Positions 36,524 through 44,989 of a stretch of DNA of 64,000 bases are shown in pieces. A model generated the notes under the pieces. It was not told where the DNA came from. It saw only the letters and a program-made list of their open reading frames with translations, and did not search any database. This DNA is from an uncultured Prevotella sp. (GTDB taxonomy: Bacteria > Bacteroidota > Bacteroidia > Bacteroidales > Bacteroidaceae), in contig CAKQAD010000005.1 in assembly GCA_934215545.1 (NCBI GenBank), positions 12,668-76,667 on the forward strand, written 5' to 3'. The number at the start of each line of letters is the position of its first letter. Position 1 is the stretch's first letter. Position numbers and translations under genes: made by a program.

Positions 36524-37732
36524 TTATTCGTTGTCCATCACTCTGCCGGGATAAGCCTCAAGAGCCTTGCGTAGCACTACAAGCGCCCGCTCCAGATCGT
36601 CTTTCTTCAGCACATAGGCTATACGCACCTGGTTGCGTCCCACTCCTGGTGTGGTGTAGAAACCTTCTGCTGGTGCCATCATCACCGTCTCGCCATTGTC
36701 ATTGAATTCTTCAAGACACCAGCGGCAGAATTTTTCAGAGTCGTCGACAGGCAGTTTTGCCACAGTGTAGAAAGCTCCCATAGGTATTGGAGAGTAGACT
36801 CCTGGAATGCGGTTGAGCCCATCAATGAGGCATTTGCGTCGTTCAACATACTCCTCATAAACATCGCGATAGTAGTCTTCAGGTGCATCGAGCGATGCTT
36901 CAGCCACAATTTGTCCTAACAGAGGAGGTGAGAGGCGTGCCTGGCATAGTTTCATCACGGCAGCGCGCACTTCGGCATTCTTGGTGATGAGGGCACCGAT
37001 GCGGATGCCACACTCGCTGTAGCGTTTTGATACGGAGTCGATGAGAATTACATTCTGTTCAATACCTTCAAGATGGCATGCAGAGATGTAAGGCGAACCA
37101 GTGTAGATATACTCGCGATACACCTCGTCTGAGAAGAGGTAGAGGTCGTATTTTTTTACTAAGTCGCGTATCTGGTTCATCTCGCGGCGTGTGTAGAGAT
37201 AGCCAGTAGGGTTGTTGGGGTTGCAAATAAGAATGGCGCGTGTGTGCTCGTTGATAAGCTCCTCAAACTTTTCTACCTTTGGCAGTGAGAAGCCTTCTTC
37301 TATCGTTGTGGCTATGGTGCGTATCTTTGCACCTGCAGAGATGGCGAATGCCATGTAGTTGGCATAGGCTGGCTCTGGAATAATAATCTCGTCGCCAGGG
37401 TTGAGGCATGACATAAAGGCGAACAACACAGCCTCTGAACCGCCTGATGTGATGATGATATCATCGGCGGTGACGTCGATGTTGAAACGCTTGTAGTAGC
37501 CTGTGAGTTTTTCGCGATACGACAGATAGCCTTGCGATGGCGAATATTCAAGCACTTTGCGGTCGATATGCTTAAGCGCATCAAGTCCTACCTGCGGAGT
37601 TGGCAGATCGGGCTGTCCGATGTTCAGGTGATACACCTTGACTCCGCGTTTCTTGGCGGCAGCTGCCAATGGTGCTAATTTTCTGATTGGCGACTCAGGC
37701 ATTTCGAGTCCGCGTACTGATATTTCTGGCAT
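36524..37732 (-). CDS. PLP-dependent aminotransferase, class I
   Basis: A 402-residue fold-type I aminotransferase of the aspartate-aminotransferase group. Blocks: YHLNIGQPDLPTP, ITSGGSEAVLFAFMSCLNPGDEIIIPEP, AILICNPNNPTGYLY (conserved NNPTG), YLFSDEVYREYIY, and SVSKRYSECGIRIGALIT with the PLP lysine in SVSKR. The C-terminal RIAYVLKKDDLERA carries the substrate-carboxylate arginine. The donor amino acid cannot be named from sequence. A full promoter lies upstream at 37815-37846 (minus), giving a ~75-nt leader. Confidence 0.92.
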   Translation of the reverse strand: MPEISVRGLEMPESPIRKLAPLAAAAKKRGVKVYHLNIGQPDLPTPQVGLDALKHIDRKVLEYSPSQGYLSYREKLTGYYKRFNIDVTADDIIITSGGSEAVLFAFMSCLNPGDEIIIPEPAYANYMAFAISAGAKIRTIATTIEEGFSLPKVEKFEELINEHTRAILICNPNNPTGYLYTRREMNQIRDLVKKYDLYLFSDEVYREYIYTGSPYISACHLEGIEQNVILIDSVSKRYSECGIRIGALITKNAEVRAAVMKLCQARLSPPLLGQIVAEASLDAPEDYYRDVYEEYVERRKCLIDGLNRIPGVYSPIPMGAFYTVAKLPVDDSEKFCRWCLEEFNDNGETVMMAPAEGFYTTPGVGRNQVRIAYVLKKDDLERALVVLRKALEAYPGRVMDNE

Positions 37733-37814
37733 TTTATATTCTTTGTTTATATTGTTATGGCTCTGCAGGCACGATGGTGGTGCACTTATATATTGGTTGC
37801 AGGTCTATTCTGTG

Positions 37815-37846
37815 CAAAGGTACGATAAATAAGGAAGAAGAGCAAA
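37815..37846 (-). promoter_or_regulatory. Bacteroidetes promoter of the aminotransferase gene
   Basis: On the minus strand, TTTG (37843-37846), 20 bp, TACCTTTG (37815-37822). Confidence 0.82.
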
Positions 37847-37988
37847 ATTTTTTGTTTTAAAAATCCATTTAAGCGAGAGAAGATAAATTTATTCTCACTT
37901 CCGAGCGTTAGGATCTCATTCAAAAATATATAAGTGGCTTTGTTCTTATGCTTGTTTTGTTTATGGTGTAGGGTAGGGCATAAACAAT

Positions 37989-38025
37989 AAGAGAGCCCAT
38001 TCGTGTTTTACGGATGGGCTCTCTT
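37989..38025 (-). terminator. Terminator after the Skp-like gene
   Basis: A 15-bp stem with one wobble (37989-38003 with 38011-38025, core AAGAGAGCCCAT); a modest T-rich tail on the minus strand. Confidence 0.8.
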
Positions 38026-38059
38026 GGAAGTAGCATGCTTAATGTATGCTATGTTATTG

Positions 38060-38677
38060 TTACTTTGTCTTCTTCTCCTCCTTTACGGTGTTAGCCATTG
38101 GCTTGTAGGCCTTGTTAAGTCCGGCAACAACCTCGTTGGTGATGTCGTGCGACTTTTCTGCATAAAGGATGTTGTCGCCAGCCTTGCTAAGAATCATGCT
38201 GTATTTCTTGTCTTTATTGTAGACATTGAGAAAATGGCTTAGCGAGTCGCGCAATGCCTTGTTGTAGCGGTCGGTCTCTGCCTGGAACTCAGAACTCAGA
38301 CGCTGGTTTAGAGCCTGAAGGTCGGCATTCTGCTTCTGCAGCGACATCTGTATCTGCTCAGCCTGTTCACGAGTGTAAGCATTCTGTTGCAGCTTCTGTT
38401 GGAAGTTGCCTGCTGCATTCTCGAGGGCACGCTGCTTCTGTGCAAGAGTGTTTTGTATGTTCTGTCCTTTCTTCTGTAGGATGAGAGAGTAGTCTTTGCA
38501 GAATTTATACTGCGACATGATGCTGTCTACTTCTACAAAAGCAATCTTTGTTTCGGTTTGTGCGGTCTTGGTTGCTGGCTGGTTTTCGTCGGCTGTAGTC
38601 TTCGACTTGTCGCACGATACGGCTGTCATTGCCAATACAGCAATGGCGAGTGTGCCGAAAAAGTTTTTCTTGTTCAT
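38060..38677 (-). CDS. OmpH/Skp family periplasmic chaperone, predicted lipoprotein
   Basis: A 205-residue OmpH-like protein. After the signal peptide with a lipobox (TAVSC, Cys22), residues ~45-60 (KIAFVEVDSIMSQY) form the conserved first strand of Skp proteins, followed by a long amphipathic coiled coil rich in Gln/Ala (LQKKGQNIQNTLAQKQRALENAAGNF and onward) that makes the tentacles. Skp holds unfolded outer-membrane proteins in the periplasm; soluble in E. coli, here probably tethered by a lipid. The small membrane-protein gene lies 56 bp upstream on the same strand. Confidence 0.85.
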   Translation of the reverse strand: MNKKNFFGTLAIAVLAMTAVSCDKSKTTADENQPATKTAQTETKIAFVEVDSIMSQYKFCKDYSLILQKKGQNIQNTLAQKQRALENAAGNFQQKLQQNAYTREQAEQIQMSLQKQNADLQALNQRLSSEFQAETDRYNKALRDSLSHFLNVYNKDKKYSMILSKAGDNILYAEKSHDITNEVVAGLNKAYKPMANTVKEEKKTK

Positions 38678-38733
38678 TGTTTATGTCTTTTTTGTTTGTT
38701 GTCTATGTTTCATTCCCCCGTTGATAGATACTT

Positions 38734-38928
38734 TTAGTAAGCACCATTGCGCTCTCGAGCCTCGCGGTCTTGATCCATCACGCAGTGTATACCTTTGGCG
38801 CGGAGGCCCGGATTGTCGTGTACATGCTGCGACGAGAATTTGCCGCCACGCTTCAGTATCAGCTTCACCGATAGCAATAGCATGGCAATAGCAATAATTA
38901 ACAGGGTTAGAAGCAGTAATTTTATCAT
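38734..38928 (-). CDS. Small membrane protein, 64 residues, conserved in Bacteroidales
   Basis: One N-terminal hydrophobic helix (residues ~2-24, MIKLLLLTLLIIAIAMLLLS) is followed by a short polar tail with KRGGKFSSQHV, RAKGIHC and DQDREARERN. I recall the same pattern (SQH..., RGIHC..SQD.EA) in small Bacteroides proteins annotated only as membrane or secreted proteins. Function unknown. A perfect promoter lies 114 nt upstream, a long leader for so small a gene. It precedes the Skp-like gene and could share its transcript. Confidence 0.75.
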   Translation of the reverse strand: MIKLLLLTLLIIAIAMLLLSVKLILKRGGKFSSQHVHDNPGLRAKGIHCVMDQDREARERNGAY

Positions 38929-39041
38929 TTTTGCTTAACTTTGTATTTCAGTAAGTATAGTGCCGCTCAGTGCTGGTGCACTTATGGCGAGAGGCATGCT
39001 GGTGTACATGTTTCAATAGCCAACATACAGCATATCTTTTG

Positions 39042-39072
39042 CAAAGGTAGTGTAAATCGGTCTAAGTACAAA
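39042..39072 (-). promoter_or_regulatory. Promoter of the 64-residue protein / Skp-like unit
   Basis: On the minus strand, TTTG (39069-39072), 19 bp, TACCTTTG (39042-39049). Confidence 0.8.
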
Positions 39073-39166
39073 ATAAATTATTTATTTTTAGAGCTTGATA
39101 GTTGTGCGCTGTACTACACATATTATATATGAAAGAATTTTAACAAACATATAAAGCATAATAACT

Positions 39167-40615
39167 ATGAGTAATTGCGAATTAAAACCTGCTCGTGTGT
39201 TTGAGCAGTTTGCAGAAATCAACAAAATTCCCCGTCCCTCAAAGCATGAGGAGCGTATGATAGAATATCTCAAGGCTTTCGGTGCAAAGCATGGCTTTGA
39301 GACAGAGGTCGACGAAACGGGCAACGTGATAATACGCAAGCCTGCCACTAAGGGGCATGAGAATGCTCCAATGGTGAGTCTGCAGAGCCATATGGATATG
39401 GTTTGCGACAAACTGGTCGATGTAGACATCGACTTCTTTAACGATCCTATCCAGACTTATGTTGATGGCGAGTGGCTTACAGCAAAAGGTACTACTCTTG
39501 GTGCTGACGATGGCATCGGTTGTGCCATTGAGTTGGCAATTCTTGAAAGCGATGATATTGAGCATGGTCCGATAGAGTGTGTGTTCACACGCGATGAAGA
39601 GACAAGTCTTACCGGTGCTATGGGAATGAAGGCTGGCTTCATGAAGGGACAGATGCTTATTAACCTCGATTCTGAGGACGAGGGACAGATTTTTATCTCA
39701 TGTGCAGGTGGAAAGACACTGCATGCAAAGTTTGACTTCGAGCGCGAGCAGGCTCCTGAAGGCTATTTCTTTATGCAGGCTTCAGTGAAGGGTCTTAAGG
39801 GTGGACATTCTGGTGATGATATCAATAAAAAGCGTGCCAATGCAATAAAGATTCTTAGTCGATTCCTCTATAAGGAACAGGACAAGATGAATGTGCGCCT
39901 TGCAGCGTTCAACTCTGGAAAACTGCATAATGCTATTCCACGCGATGGCGTTATCGTTTTTGCAGTGCCAGAGGCAATGAAGGAGACAGTACGTGCCGAT
40001 TGGAACGTATTCACAGTGGGTGTAGAGGAAGAATATCATGTTACAGACACCGCTATGGAGTTCCGTTTGGAGAGTACCGATATGGCTACAGTTCTTCCAA
40101 AGGAGTGCAGTCGCAGAGTGATACTTGCATTGCAGGCTGTTGACAATGGAGTGTTTGCCATGTGTCAGGACGAGGCTCTTGCATGGATGGTAGAAACATC
40201 AAACAATGTGGCAAGCGTGCTAACCTCTGAAACAGAGATCAGCATAGTGGCATCGCAGCGCTCAAACGTAATGAGTAATCTTGAGAACGAAACCAATACT
40301 GTAAAGGCAACATTTGAGTTGGCTGGCGCTGAGGTGAAATTGAGCGATGGCTATCCTGCATGGAAGATGAATCCAGATAGCAAGCTTACCAAAGTGGTTG
40401 TGGAATCGTATAAGAAACTCTTCGGTAAGGAGCCAATCGTAAAGGGCATACATGCAGGTTTGGAATGTGGACTCTTCTCAGAGCGTTACCCACAGCTCGA
40501 CATGGTGTCGTTTGGTCCTACATTGCGCGATGTGCATACTCCTGATGAGCGATTGCACATACCTACCGTACAGATGGTTTGGGATCATTTGCTTGATATT
40601 CTCAAGAACGTGTAA
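39167..40615 (+). CDS. pepD: Aminoacyl-histidine dipeptidase (PepD, M20 family)
   Basis: A 482-residue cytoplasmic zinc dipeptidase (Xaa-His dipeptidase). VFEQFAEINKIPRPSKHEERMIEYL is the typical start; metal ligands appear in VSLQSHMDMVCDK (His and Asp), TLGADDGIGCAIELAIL (bridging Asp) and CVFTRDEETSLTGA (catalytic Glu pair). VKGLKGGHSGDDINKKRANAIKIL is the M20 lid-domain signature, and KGIHAGLECGLFSERYP brings the last metal ligand. Length matches the family. Single gene; a TAACTTTG box at 38936-38943 is a possible but distant promoter. Confidence 0.95.
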   Translation: MSNCELKPARVFEQFAEINKIPRPSKHEERMIEYLKAFGAKHGFETEVDETGNVIIRKPATKGHENAPMVSLQSHMDMVCDKLVDVDIDFFNDPIQTYVDGEWLTAKGTTLGADDGIGCAIELAILESDDIEHGPIECVFTRDEETSLTGAMGMKAGFMKGQMLINLDSEDEGQIFISCAGGKTLHAKFDFEREQAPEGYFFMQASVKGLKGGHSGDDINKKRANAIKILSRFLYKEQDKMNVRLAAFNSGKLHNAIPRDGVIVFAVPEAMKETVRADWNVFTVGVEEEYHVTDTAMEFRLESTDMATVLPKECSRRVILALQAVDNGVFAMCQDEALAWMVETSNNVASVLTSETEISIVASQRSNVMSNLENETNTVKATFELAGAEVKLSDGYPAWKMNPDSKLTKVVVESYKKLFGKEPIVKGIHAGLECGLFSERYPQLDMVSFGPTLRDVHTPDERLHIPTVQMVWDHLLDILKNV

Positions 40616-40720
40616 GCAAGAGACCCTTATTCTATAGAGTACATATAGGACGATTTGGCTATCTCAAAACATATAAAGAAACAGCATCAAAAAAAAGATG
40701 CGTTAAAATAGTATAATGTC

Positions 40721-40751
40721 TTTGTTGGTTGCAGAAAAAGGTGTACCTTCG
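40721..40751 (+). promoter_or_regulatory. Promoter of tRNA-Val
   Basis: TTTG (40721-40724), 19 bp, TACCTTCG (40744-40751), one base from the -7 consensus. It starts transcription ~11 nt before the tRNA. Confidence 0.7.
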
Positions 40752-40768
40752 CTCCCGTTAAAAAACAA

Positions 40769-40846
40769 AGGGGCGTAGCCCAGCTGGTTTAGAGCGCTGC
40801 AGTCACATTGCAGAGGTCATCGGTTCGAGCCCGATCGTCCCTACCA
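40769..40846 (+). tRNA. tRNA-Val, anticodon CAC
   Basis: A full cloverleaf with encoded CCA (40844-40846). Acceptor AGGGGCG with CGTCCCT (one G-U), anticodon stem CTGCA/TGCAG with loop GTCACAT (anticodon CAC, reads GUG), variable loop AGGTC, T-arm ATCGG-TTCGAGC-CCGAT. The D-stem GCCC/GAGC has a C-A mismatch at the third pair. A perfect palindromic terminator follows. Confidence 0.88.
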
Positions 40847-40856
40847 CTAAAACTTT

Positions 40857-40890
40857 AAAAGAGCAGTTCGGAATTCCGAACTGCTCTTTT
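40857..40890. terminator. Perfect palindromic terminator after tRNA-Val
   Basis: A 34-nt perfect palindrome (17-bp arms, 40857-40873 with 40874-40890) centred on GAATTC, with A4 and T4 ends. Confidence 0.88.
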
Positions 40891-41260
40891 GTGTAATAAG
40901 TAATGTTTGTGTTATTTGAGGTTTTTGGGCTTATAGCTTTATAACAGTAGCCTTGCGTGTGTTCACGTTGAATGTGCCTAATGATGCGCCCACTGATTAT
41001 GTCTATGAAATGTTACGGTGTTTAAACGTCAGTCAACATGCCTTTTGTAGGTAAGGCACTATAGCTTGCTCAAAAATATGTGAAAACTATTAATGTAAAA
41101 ATCATAAACAGTTAGAGTAGCTTTGATTGTATTATGCAATAGTTCTGATCTTTGGTAAGATTTGTATATCTTGTAATTCAAAGGAGCGTGTTAGGATGAA
41201 GACCACCAATAATCTATTTAGGATTAATATCGATTTATGTGGTATTAGGGTATAAAGCAA
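40891..41260. other. Gene-poor gap between two tRNA genes
   Basis: No intact gene is seen. The minus strand at 40931-40993 encodes a 20-residue open stretch ending in a stop (VGASLGTFNVNTRKATVIKL) that reads like the tail of a beta-rich protein, but nothing upstream continues it in frame. This may be a gene remnant. The rest is unremarkable. Confidence 0.4.
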
Positions 41261-41295
41261 AAAAAGAGAAACTTCAAAATGAAGTTTCTCTTTTT
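41261..41295 (-). terminator. Terminator of tRNA-Pro
   Basis: A 15-bp perfect stem (41261-41275 with 41281-41295, GAAGTTTCTCTTTTT), loop of 5 nt, ending one base from the tRNA 3' end. Confidence 0.9.
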
Positions 41296-41296
41296 G

Positions 41297-41369
41297 TCGG
41301 GATGACAGGATTCGAACCTGCGACCCCTTGGTCCCAAACCAAGTATACTACCAACTGTACTACATCCCG
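41297..41369 (-). tRNA. tRNA-Pro, anticodon UGG
   Basis: A 73-nt cloverleaf on the minus strand: acceptor CGGGATG/CATCCCG with discriminator A, D-stem GTAC/GTAT, anticodon stem CTTGG/CCAAG with loop TTTGGGA (anticodon TGG), T-arm GCAGG-TTCGAAT-CCTGT. CCA is not encoded (CAA follows), unlike the neighbouring tRNA-Val. Confidence 0.95.
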
Positions 41370-41456
41370 TGCTTAAAGCTTGCAAGCACTTTGTTTATCA
41401 TTTAGTATCTTTAGAAGATTACTGCTTGATAAGTGTTGTTCCTTATTTGCGAGTGC

Positions 41457-41488
41457 AAAGGTATGAACTTTTTTTTATACCTGCAAAC
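41457..41488 (-). promoter_or_regulatory. Promoter of tRNA-Pro
   Basis: On the minus strand, TTTG (41485-41488), 20 bp, TACCTTTG (41457-41464). It leaves an ~80-nt 5' leader before the tRNA. Confidence 0.8.
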
Positions 41489-41509
41489 TTTTTCGCGTTT
41501 TTTTTCAAA

Positions 41510-42697
41510 TTATTTTATTATTCCTAATTCTTTGAACACCTTTTTCAGGATTTGCACACCACGTTCTACCTGCTCTTCGGTGTGTGTAGCCATAAGTGCG
41601 AAGCGCACCAATGTGTCTTGAGGTGCACAAGCTGGTGGAATAACTGGATTAATGAACACGCCATTGTCGAATGCGAGTTTTGTTACCATAAATGTCTTAT
41701 CAACATCGTGCACGTAGAGTGGGATGATAGGACTTTCGGTTTCGCCAATCTCAAATCCCTCTTCCTTAAATCTGCGCAGTGCGTAGTTGGTAACCTTCCA
41801 AAGTTTTTCAATGCGCTCTGGCTCTTTCTGTATGATGTGCAGGGCTTCCAATGCTGCAGCTGTAGCTGCTGGGGTGTTTGATGCACTGAAGATATATGTG
41901 CGCACCGTGTGACGAAGATAGTTGATAGTGTCCTTGTCGCTGGCGATAAAACCACCGATAGATGCCATCGACTTAGAGAATGTACCCATGATAAGGTCAA
42001 CCTCGTCGGTTAGTCCGAAGTGATCGCATACACCGCGACCTTCCTTACCGAATACACCAAGACCATGAGCCTCGTCAACCATGATAGAACAGTTGTACTT
42101 GTGTTTCAGTTCAACAATCTTAGGCAGGTTGGCCAAGTCGCCCTCCATAGAGAATACGCCATCAACAACAATGAGCTTTACGGCTTCGTGTGGCAGACCC
42201 TTGAGAATGTTCTCCAAGTCTTCCATGTCGTTGTGCTTATAGTGCAACTGACGTGCAAACGACAAGCGGCGGCCGTCAACGATACTTGCGTGGTCGCGAT
42301 CGTCGCAGATGATATAGTCGCCACGACCCACAACAACTGCCAATACTCCAGAGTTTACGAAGAAGCCAGTAGAGAAACACAATGTTTCGTCCTTGCCAAT
42401 ATAAGTGGCGAGTTCCTTCTCGAGCTGAACGTGGAGGTCGAGTGTTCCATTCAAAAAACGGCTGCCTGCGCAACCTGAGCCATACTTATCAAGCGCATTC
42501 TTTGCTGCGTCGATGATACGCTGATCGCCAGTTAGACCTGTATAGGCATTCGATCCAAACATAAGAACCTTATGACCTGCCATTTCTACTTCTGTGCCTT
42601 GCTTACTCGTGATTTCACGGAAATAAGGATACACGCCTTCCGCCATGAATTTCTGCGGCACGCGATAGCTTTTGTATCTTTCTTGTAATTGTCCCAT
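41510..42697 (-). CDS. spt: Serine palmitoyltransferase (alpha-oxoamine synthase)
   Basis: A 395-residue PLP enzyme that condenses serine with a long-chain acyl-CoA to give 3-ketosphinganine, the first step of sphingolipid synthesis. It closely resembles Bacteroides Spt (BT0870) as I remember it: VPQKFMAEGVYPYFREI, VLMFGSNAYTGLTGD, GSGCAGSRFLNGTLDLH, DDRDHASIVDG (H136 stacks on PLP), VDEAHGLGVFG (D208) and GTFSKSMASIGGF (PLP lysine K242). Such proteins are often labelled 2-amino-3-ketobutyrate CoA ligase, but the long N-terminus and these blocks fit Spt better. Divergent from a lipid kinase; minus -7 box TAACTTTG at 42769-42776. Confidence 0.88.
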   Translation of the reverse strand: MGQLQERYKSYRVPQKFMAEGVYPYFREITSKQGTEVEMAGHKVLMFGSNAYTGLTGDQRIIDAAKNALDKYGSGCAGSRFLNGTLDLHVQLEKELATYIGKDETLCFSTGFFVNSGVLAVVVGRGDYIICDDRDHASIVDGRRLSFARQLHYKHNDMEDLENILKGLPHEAVKLIVVDGVFSMEGDLANLPKIVELKHKYNCSIMVDEAHGLGVFGKEGRGVCDHFGLTDEVDLIMGTFSKSMASIGGFIASDKDTINYLRHTVRTYIFSASNTPAATAAALEALHIIQKEPERIEKLWKVTNYALRRFKEEGFEIGETESPIIPLYVHDVDKTFMVTKLAFDNGVFINPVIPPACAPQDTLVRFALMATHTEEQVERGVQILKKVFKELGIIK

Positions 42698-42901
42698 TAT
42701 ATTTATTTAATAGGTAATAAAACCTTAAATTGTTATTTCTAAAGTACCTAATTTTTATTTCTAAAGTGCAAAGTTATAAAAAAGAAGTAAATATCTTTCT
42801 TTTTTTTAGAGAAATATGCCTTTTTGGTATTTTTAATTAAAGAATATGAGTCTATAGGTTTAAATTTATTAACTTTGCCATATATTTTTATTGTAGCAGA
42901 C

Positions 42902-43930
42902 ATGAAAAAGAAAGCAATTTTCATAATCAATCTAATTTCAGGTACGTCGGACAAGGCCGCCATACCTGGACTTATCGACCAATATCTCGACAAGGAGCAG
43001 TTCGACTATGAAATAGCCATAACGCAATATGCAGGACATGCTTCGGAGATAGCCTCAAAGGCAAAGGACGAGGGAGTAGAGCTGGTAGTGGCTGTCGGAG
43101 GTGACGGTACCGTCAACGAAGTGGCGCGCGCCATAGTCCATTCCAATACCGCACTTGGTATAATCCCTTGTGGTTCGGGCAACGGGTTGGCACGCCACCT
43201 GTTGTTGCCACTTAATGTGCGCAAGGCGATAGAGGTTATTAATGCTTTCGATGTGCGTGATTTGGATTATGGTATCATCAATGGTTTTCCTTTCTTCTGC
43301 ACTTGCGGAATGGGGTTTGATGCCTTTGTGAGTATGAAATTTGCTGAGGCAGGCAAGCGCGGACCTATCACTTACGTGGAAAATGTTCTGCGTGAGGGAT
43401 TGAAGTATGAGCCTGAGACATATACTATACAAGACGAAAATGGCACTATTCGATATAAGGCATTCCTTATTTCGTGCGCCAATGCATCGCAATATGGTAA
43501 TAATGCATATATTGCACCGCAAGCTTCTATGAGCGATGGATTGATGGATATAATTATTATGGAGCCATTCAGTCTGCTCGATGCTCCGCAGATAAGTATA
43601 GAGATGTTTAATAAAACCCTTGATAAAAATTCAAAAATCAAGTCGTTCCGTTGTCAGCGTCTGCATATTCATCGCAATGCTCCTGGTGTGATACATTATG
43701 ATGGCGACCCCATAATGACAGGTGAAGATATTGATGTGGAGTTGAAGCCTCATGGCATAAAAATGCTTGTCAATCCGTATGCCGATCGTAGTGAGCGACA
43801 ACCTAATGCGTTGCAGAACGCAGCGGCAGAGTTGTTCAACGAAATTGATGCTCTGCGTGAAGGTATAAAAAATCAGGGCAGAATGTTCCAGGCTTGGAGT
43901 AGGGCATTGCAACGTAAACTCAATCTGTAA
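42902..43930 (+). CDS. Diacylglycerol kinase family lipid kinase
   Basis: A 342-residue soluble lipid kinase of the DagK/YegS/sphingosine-kinase fold. The start is at MKKKAIFIINLISG (ATG 42902) directly after the -7 box TAACTTTG (42870-42877); the longer in-frame form would cover that promoter. VVAVGGDGTVNEVARAI is the nucleotide-binding GGDGT motif, and IPCGSGNGLARHLLLP and FFCTCGMGFDAFVS are the next conserved blocks; SDGLMDIIIMEP lies in the C-terminal beta-sandwich. Adjacent and divergent to serine palmitoyltransferase, it is a candidate sphinganine/ceramide kinase; that substrate is inference. Confidence 0.85.
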   Translation: MKKKAIFIINLISGTSDKAAIPGLIDQYLDKEQFDYEIAITQYAGHASEIASKAKDEGVELVVAVGGDGTVNEVARAIVHSNTALGIIPCGSGNGLARHLLLPLNVRKAIEVINAFDVRDLDYGIINGFPFFCTCGMGFDAFVSMKFAEAGKRGPITYVENVLREGLKYEPETYTIQDENGTIRYKAFLISCANASQYGNNAYIAPQASMSDGLMDIIIMEPFSLLDAPQISIEMFNKTLDKNSKIKSFRCQRLHIHRNAPGVIHYDGDPIMTGEDIDVELKPHGIKMLVNPYADRSERQPNALQNAAAELFNEIDALREGIKNQGRMFQAWSRALQRKLNL

Positions 43931-44069
43931 GTGCTTGGTTTATGAGGCTATAATATGGCTTCGTTATTTAGTAATGCGTCTTTGGTTTTACGTTTGTTTT
44001 TGAGCCAATTTGTTGAATGCTTATAGCAAGCAAGGGGTGCCGGGTAAATGTTTATATATAATAAGGTAT

Positions 44070-44774
44070 ATGTCAGGGCAGGATTTTACATTCAAGCAGT
44101 TTGTTGTTAAGCAGGATAAGTGTGCCATGAAGGTCGGTACCGATGGTGTTTTGCTTGGTGCTTGGGCAAAAGGCGGACATCGTATACTTGATATAGGCAC
44201 TGGCACAGGGCTTATTGCGCTGATGATGGCGCAGCGTTTTCATGCTGCTCATATCGTTGCAGTAGATATAGATGCCAATGCAGTAGAACAAGCCAAGCAG
44301 AATGTAGCAAGCTCGCCATTTGCCGATAGGATAGATGTGTTTCAGCAACAGATACAGCAATTTGAAAGTGATTGCCGTTTTGATTCTATTGTGTCAAATC
44401 CCCCATTTTTTGTAAACTCTCTGAAGGCGCCAGATGCTATTCGCAGTATGGCACGCCACACTGATACTCTTTCTTTTAAGGATCTTTTTGCAGCTGTCAA
44501 TCGTCTGTTGTCTGACGATGGTGTGTTCTCGGTCATTGTTCCTACAGAGTGTGTTAAGGATTTTGTGGTTCAAGCCTATATGACAGGCATGCGCCAAGTG
44601 AGCCAGGTGGCAGTGCGCACCACACCTCGCAAGCAAGCCAAGCGTCAATTGCTGGCGTTCTGTCGCTCGTCAAATATGTTGGCCCTCGAGAGGCAAGATG
44701 TTTGCATTATGTCTGCCGATGGCAACAAATCGGAGTGGTATGGTACGCTAACATCAGATTTCTACATTCGATAA
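44070..44774 (+). CDS. trmN6: tRNA1(Val) (adenine37-N6)-methyltransferase
   Basis: A 234-residue SAM-dependent methyltransferase of the YfiC/TrmN6 type, methylating A37 of tRNA-Val in E. coli. The start MSGQDFTFKQFVVKQDKCAMKVGTDG (ATG 44070) matches the family's compact N-terminus; an in-frame codon 60 bp upstream adds unlike residues. ILDIGTGTGLIAL (39-51) is SAM motif I, and SNPPFF (109-114) carries the N-P-P-F catalytic motif of N6-adenine methyltransferases. An AAGG lies a few bases before the ATG. Single gene between the lipid kinase and lon. Confidence 0.9.
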   Translation: MSGQDFTFKQFVVKQDKCAMKVGTDGVLLGAWAKGGHRILDIGTGTGLIALMMAQRFHAAHIVAVDIDANAVEQAKQNVASSPFADRIDVFQQQIQQFESDCRFDSIVSNPPFFVNSLKAPDAIRSMARHTDTLSFKDLFAAVNRLLSDDGVFSVIVPTECVKDFVVQAYMTGMRQVSQVAVRTTPRKQAKRQLLAFCRSSNMLALERQDVCIMSADGNKSEWYGTLTSDFYIR

Positions 44775-44937
44775 CAATTTACACATTATTATTATCTTGC
44801 AAAGCTGTTACTATTCTTAAAAAGTATAAATACTAATAGTATCTGATAGATTTTTGCTAACTTTGCAGCCAAATAGCTATTTTTGAATAATGCCGTTTGC
44901 GGCACATGAGTTTTTTACTTATACGTATAAATAAATT

Positions 44938-44977
44938 CCCCACACATAAGGCATAGTGATACACATAATGTGTGAGG
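44938..44977 (+). promoter_or_regulatory. Hairpin in the lon 5' leader
   Basis: CCCCACACAT (44938-44947) pairs with ATGTGTGAGG (44968-44977), nine of ten pairs, loop 20 nt, ending 12 nt before the lon ATG. The -7 box TAACTTTG at 44858-44865 would put this hairpin in a ~115-nt leader. A role in translation control or as a protein site is possible. Confidence 0.45.
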
Positions 44978-44989
44978 CGTAGATGAATT

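Noticed and set aside
42733..42767. Duplicated TTATTTCTAAAGT (22-bp spacing) in the spt leader
   Set aside because: AT-rich and short; the -7 box explains the region, and no further copies were seen.
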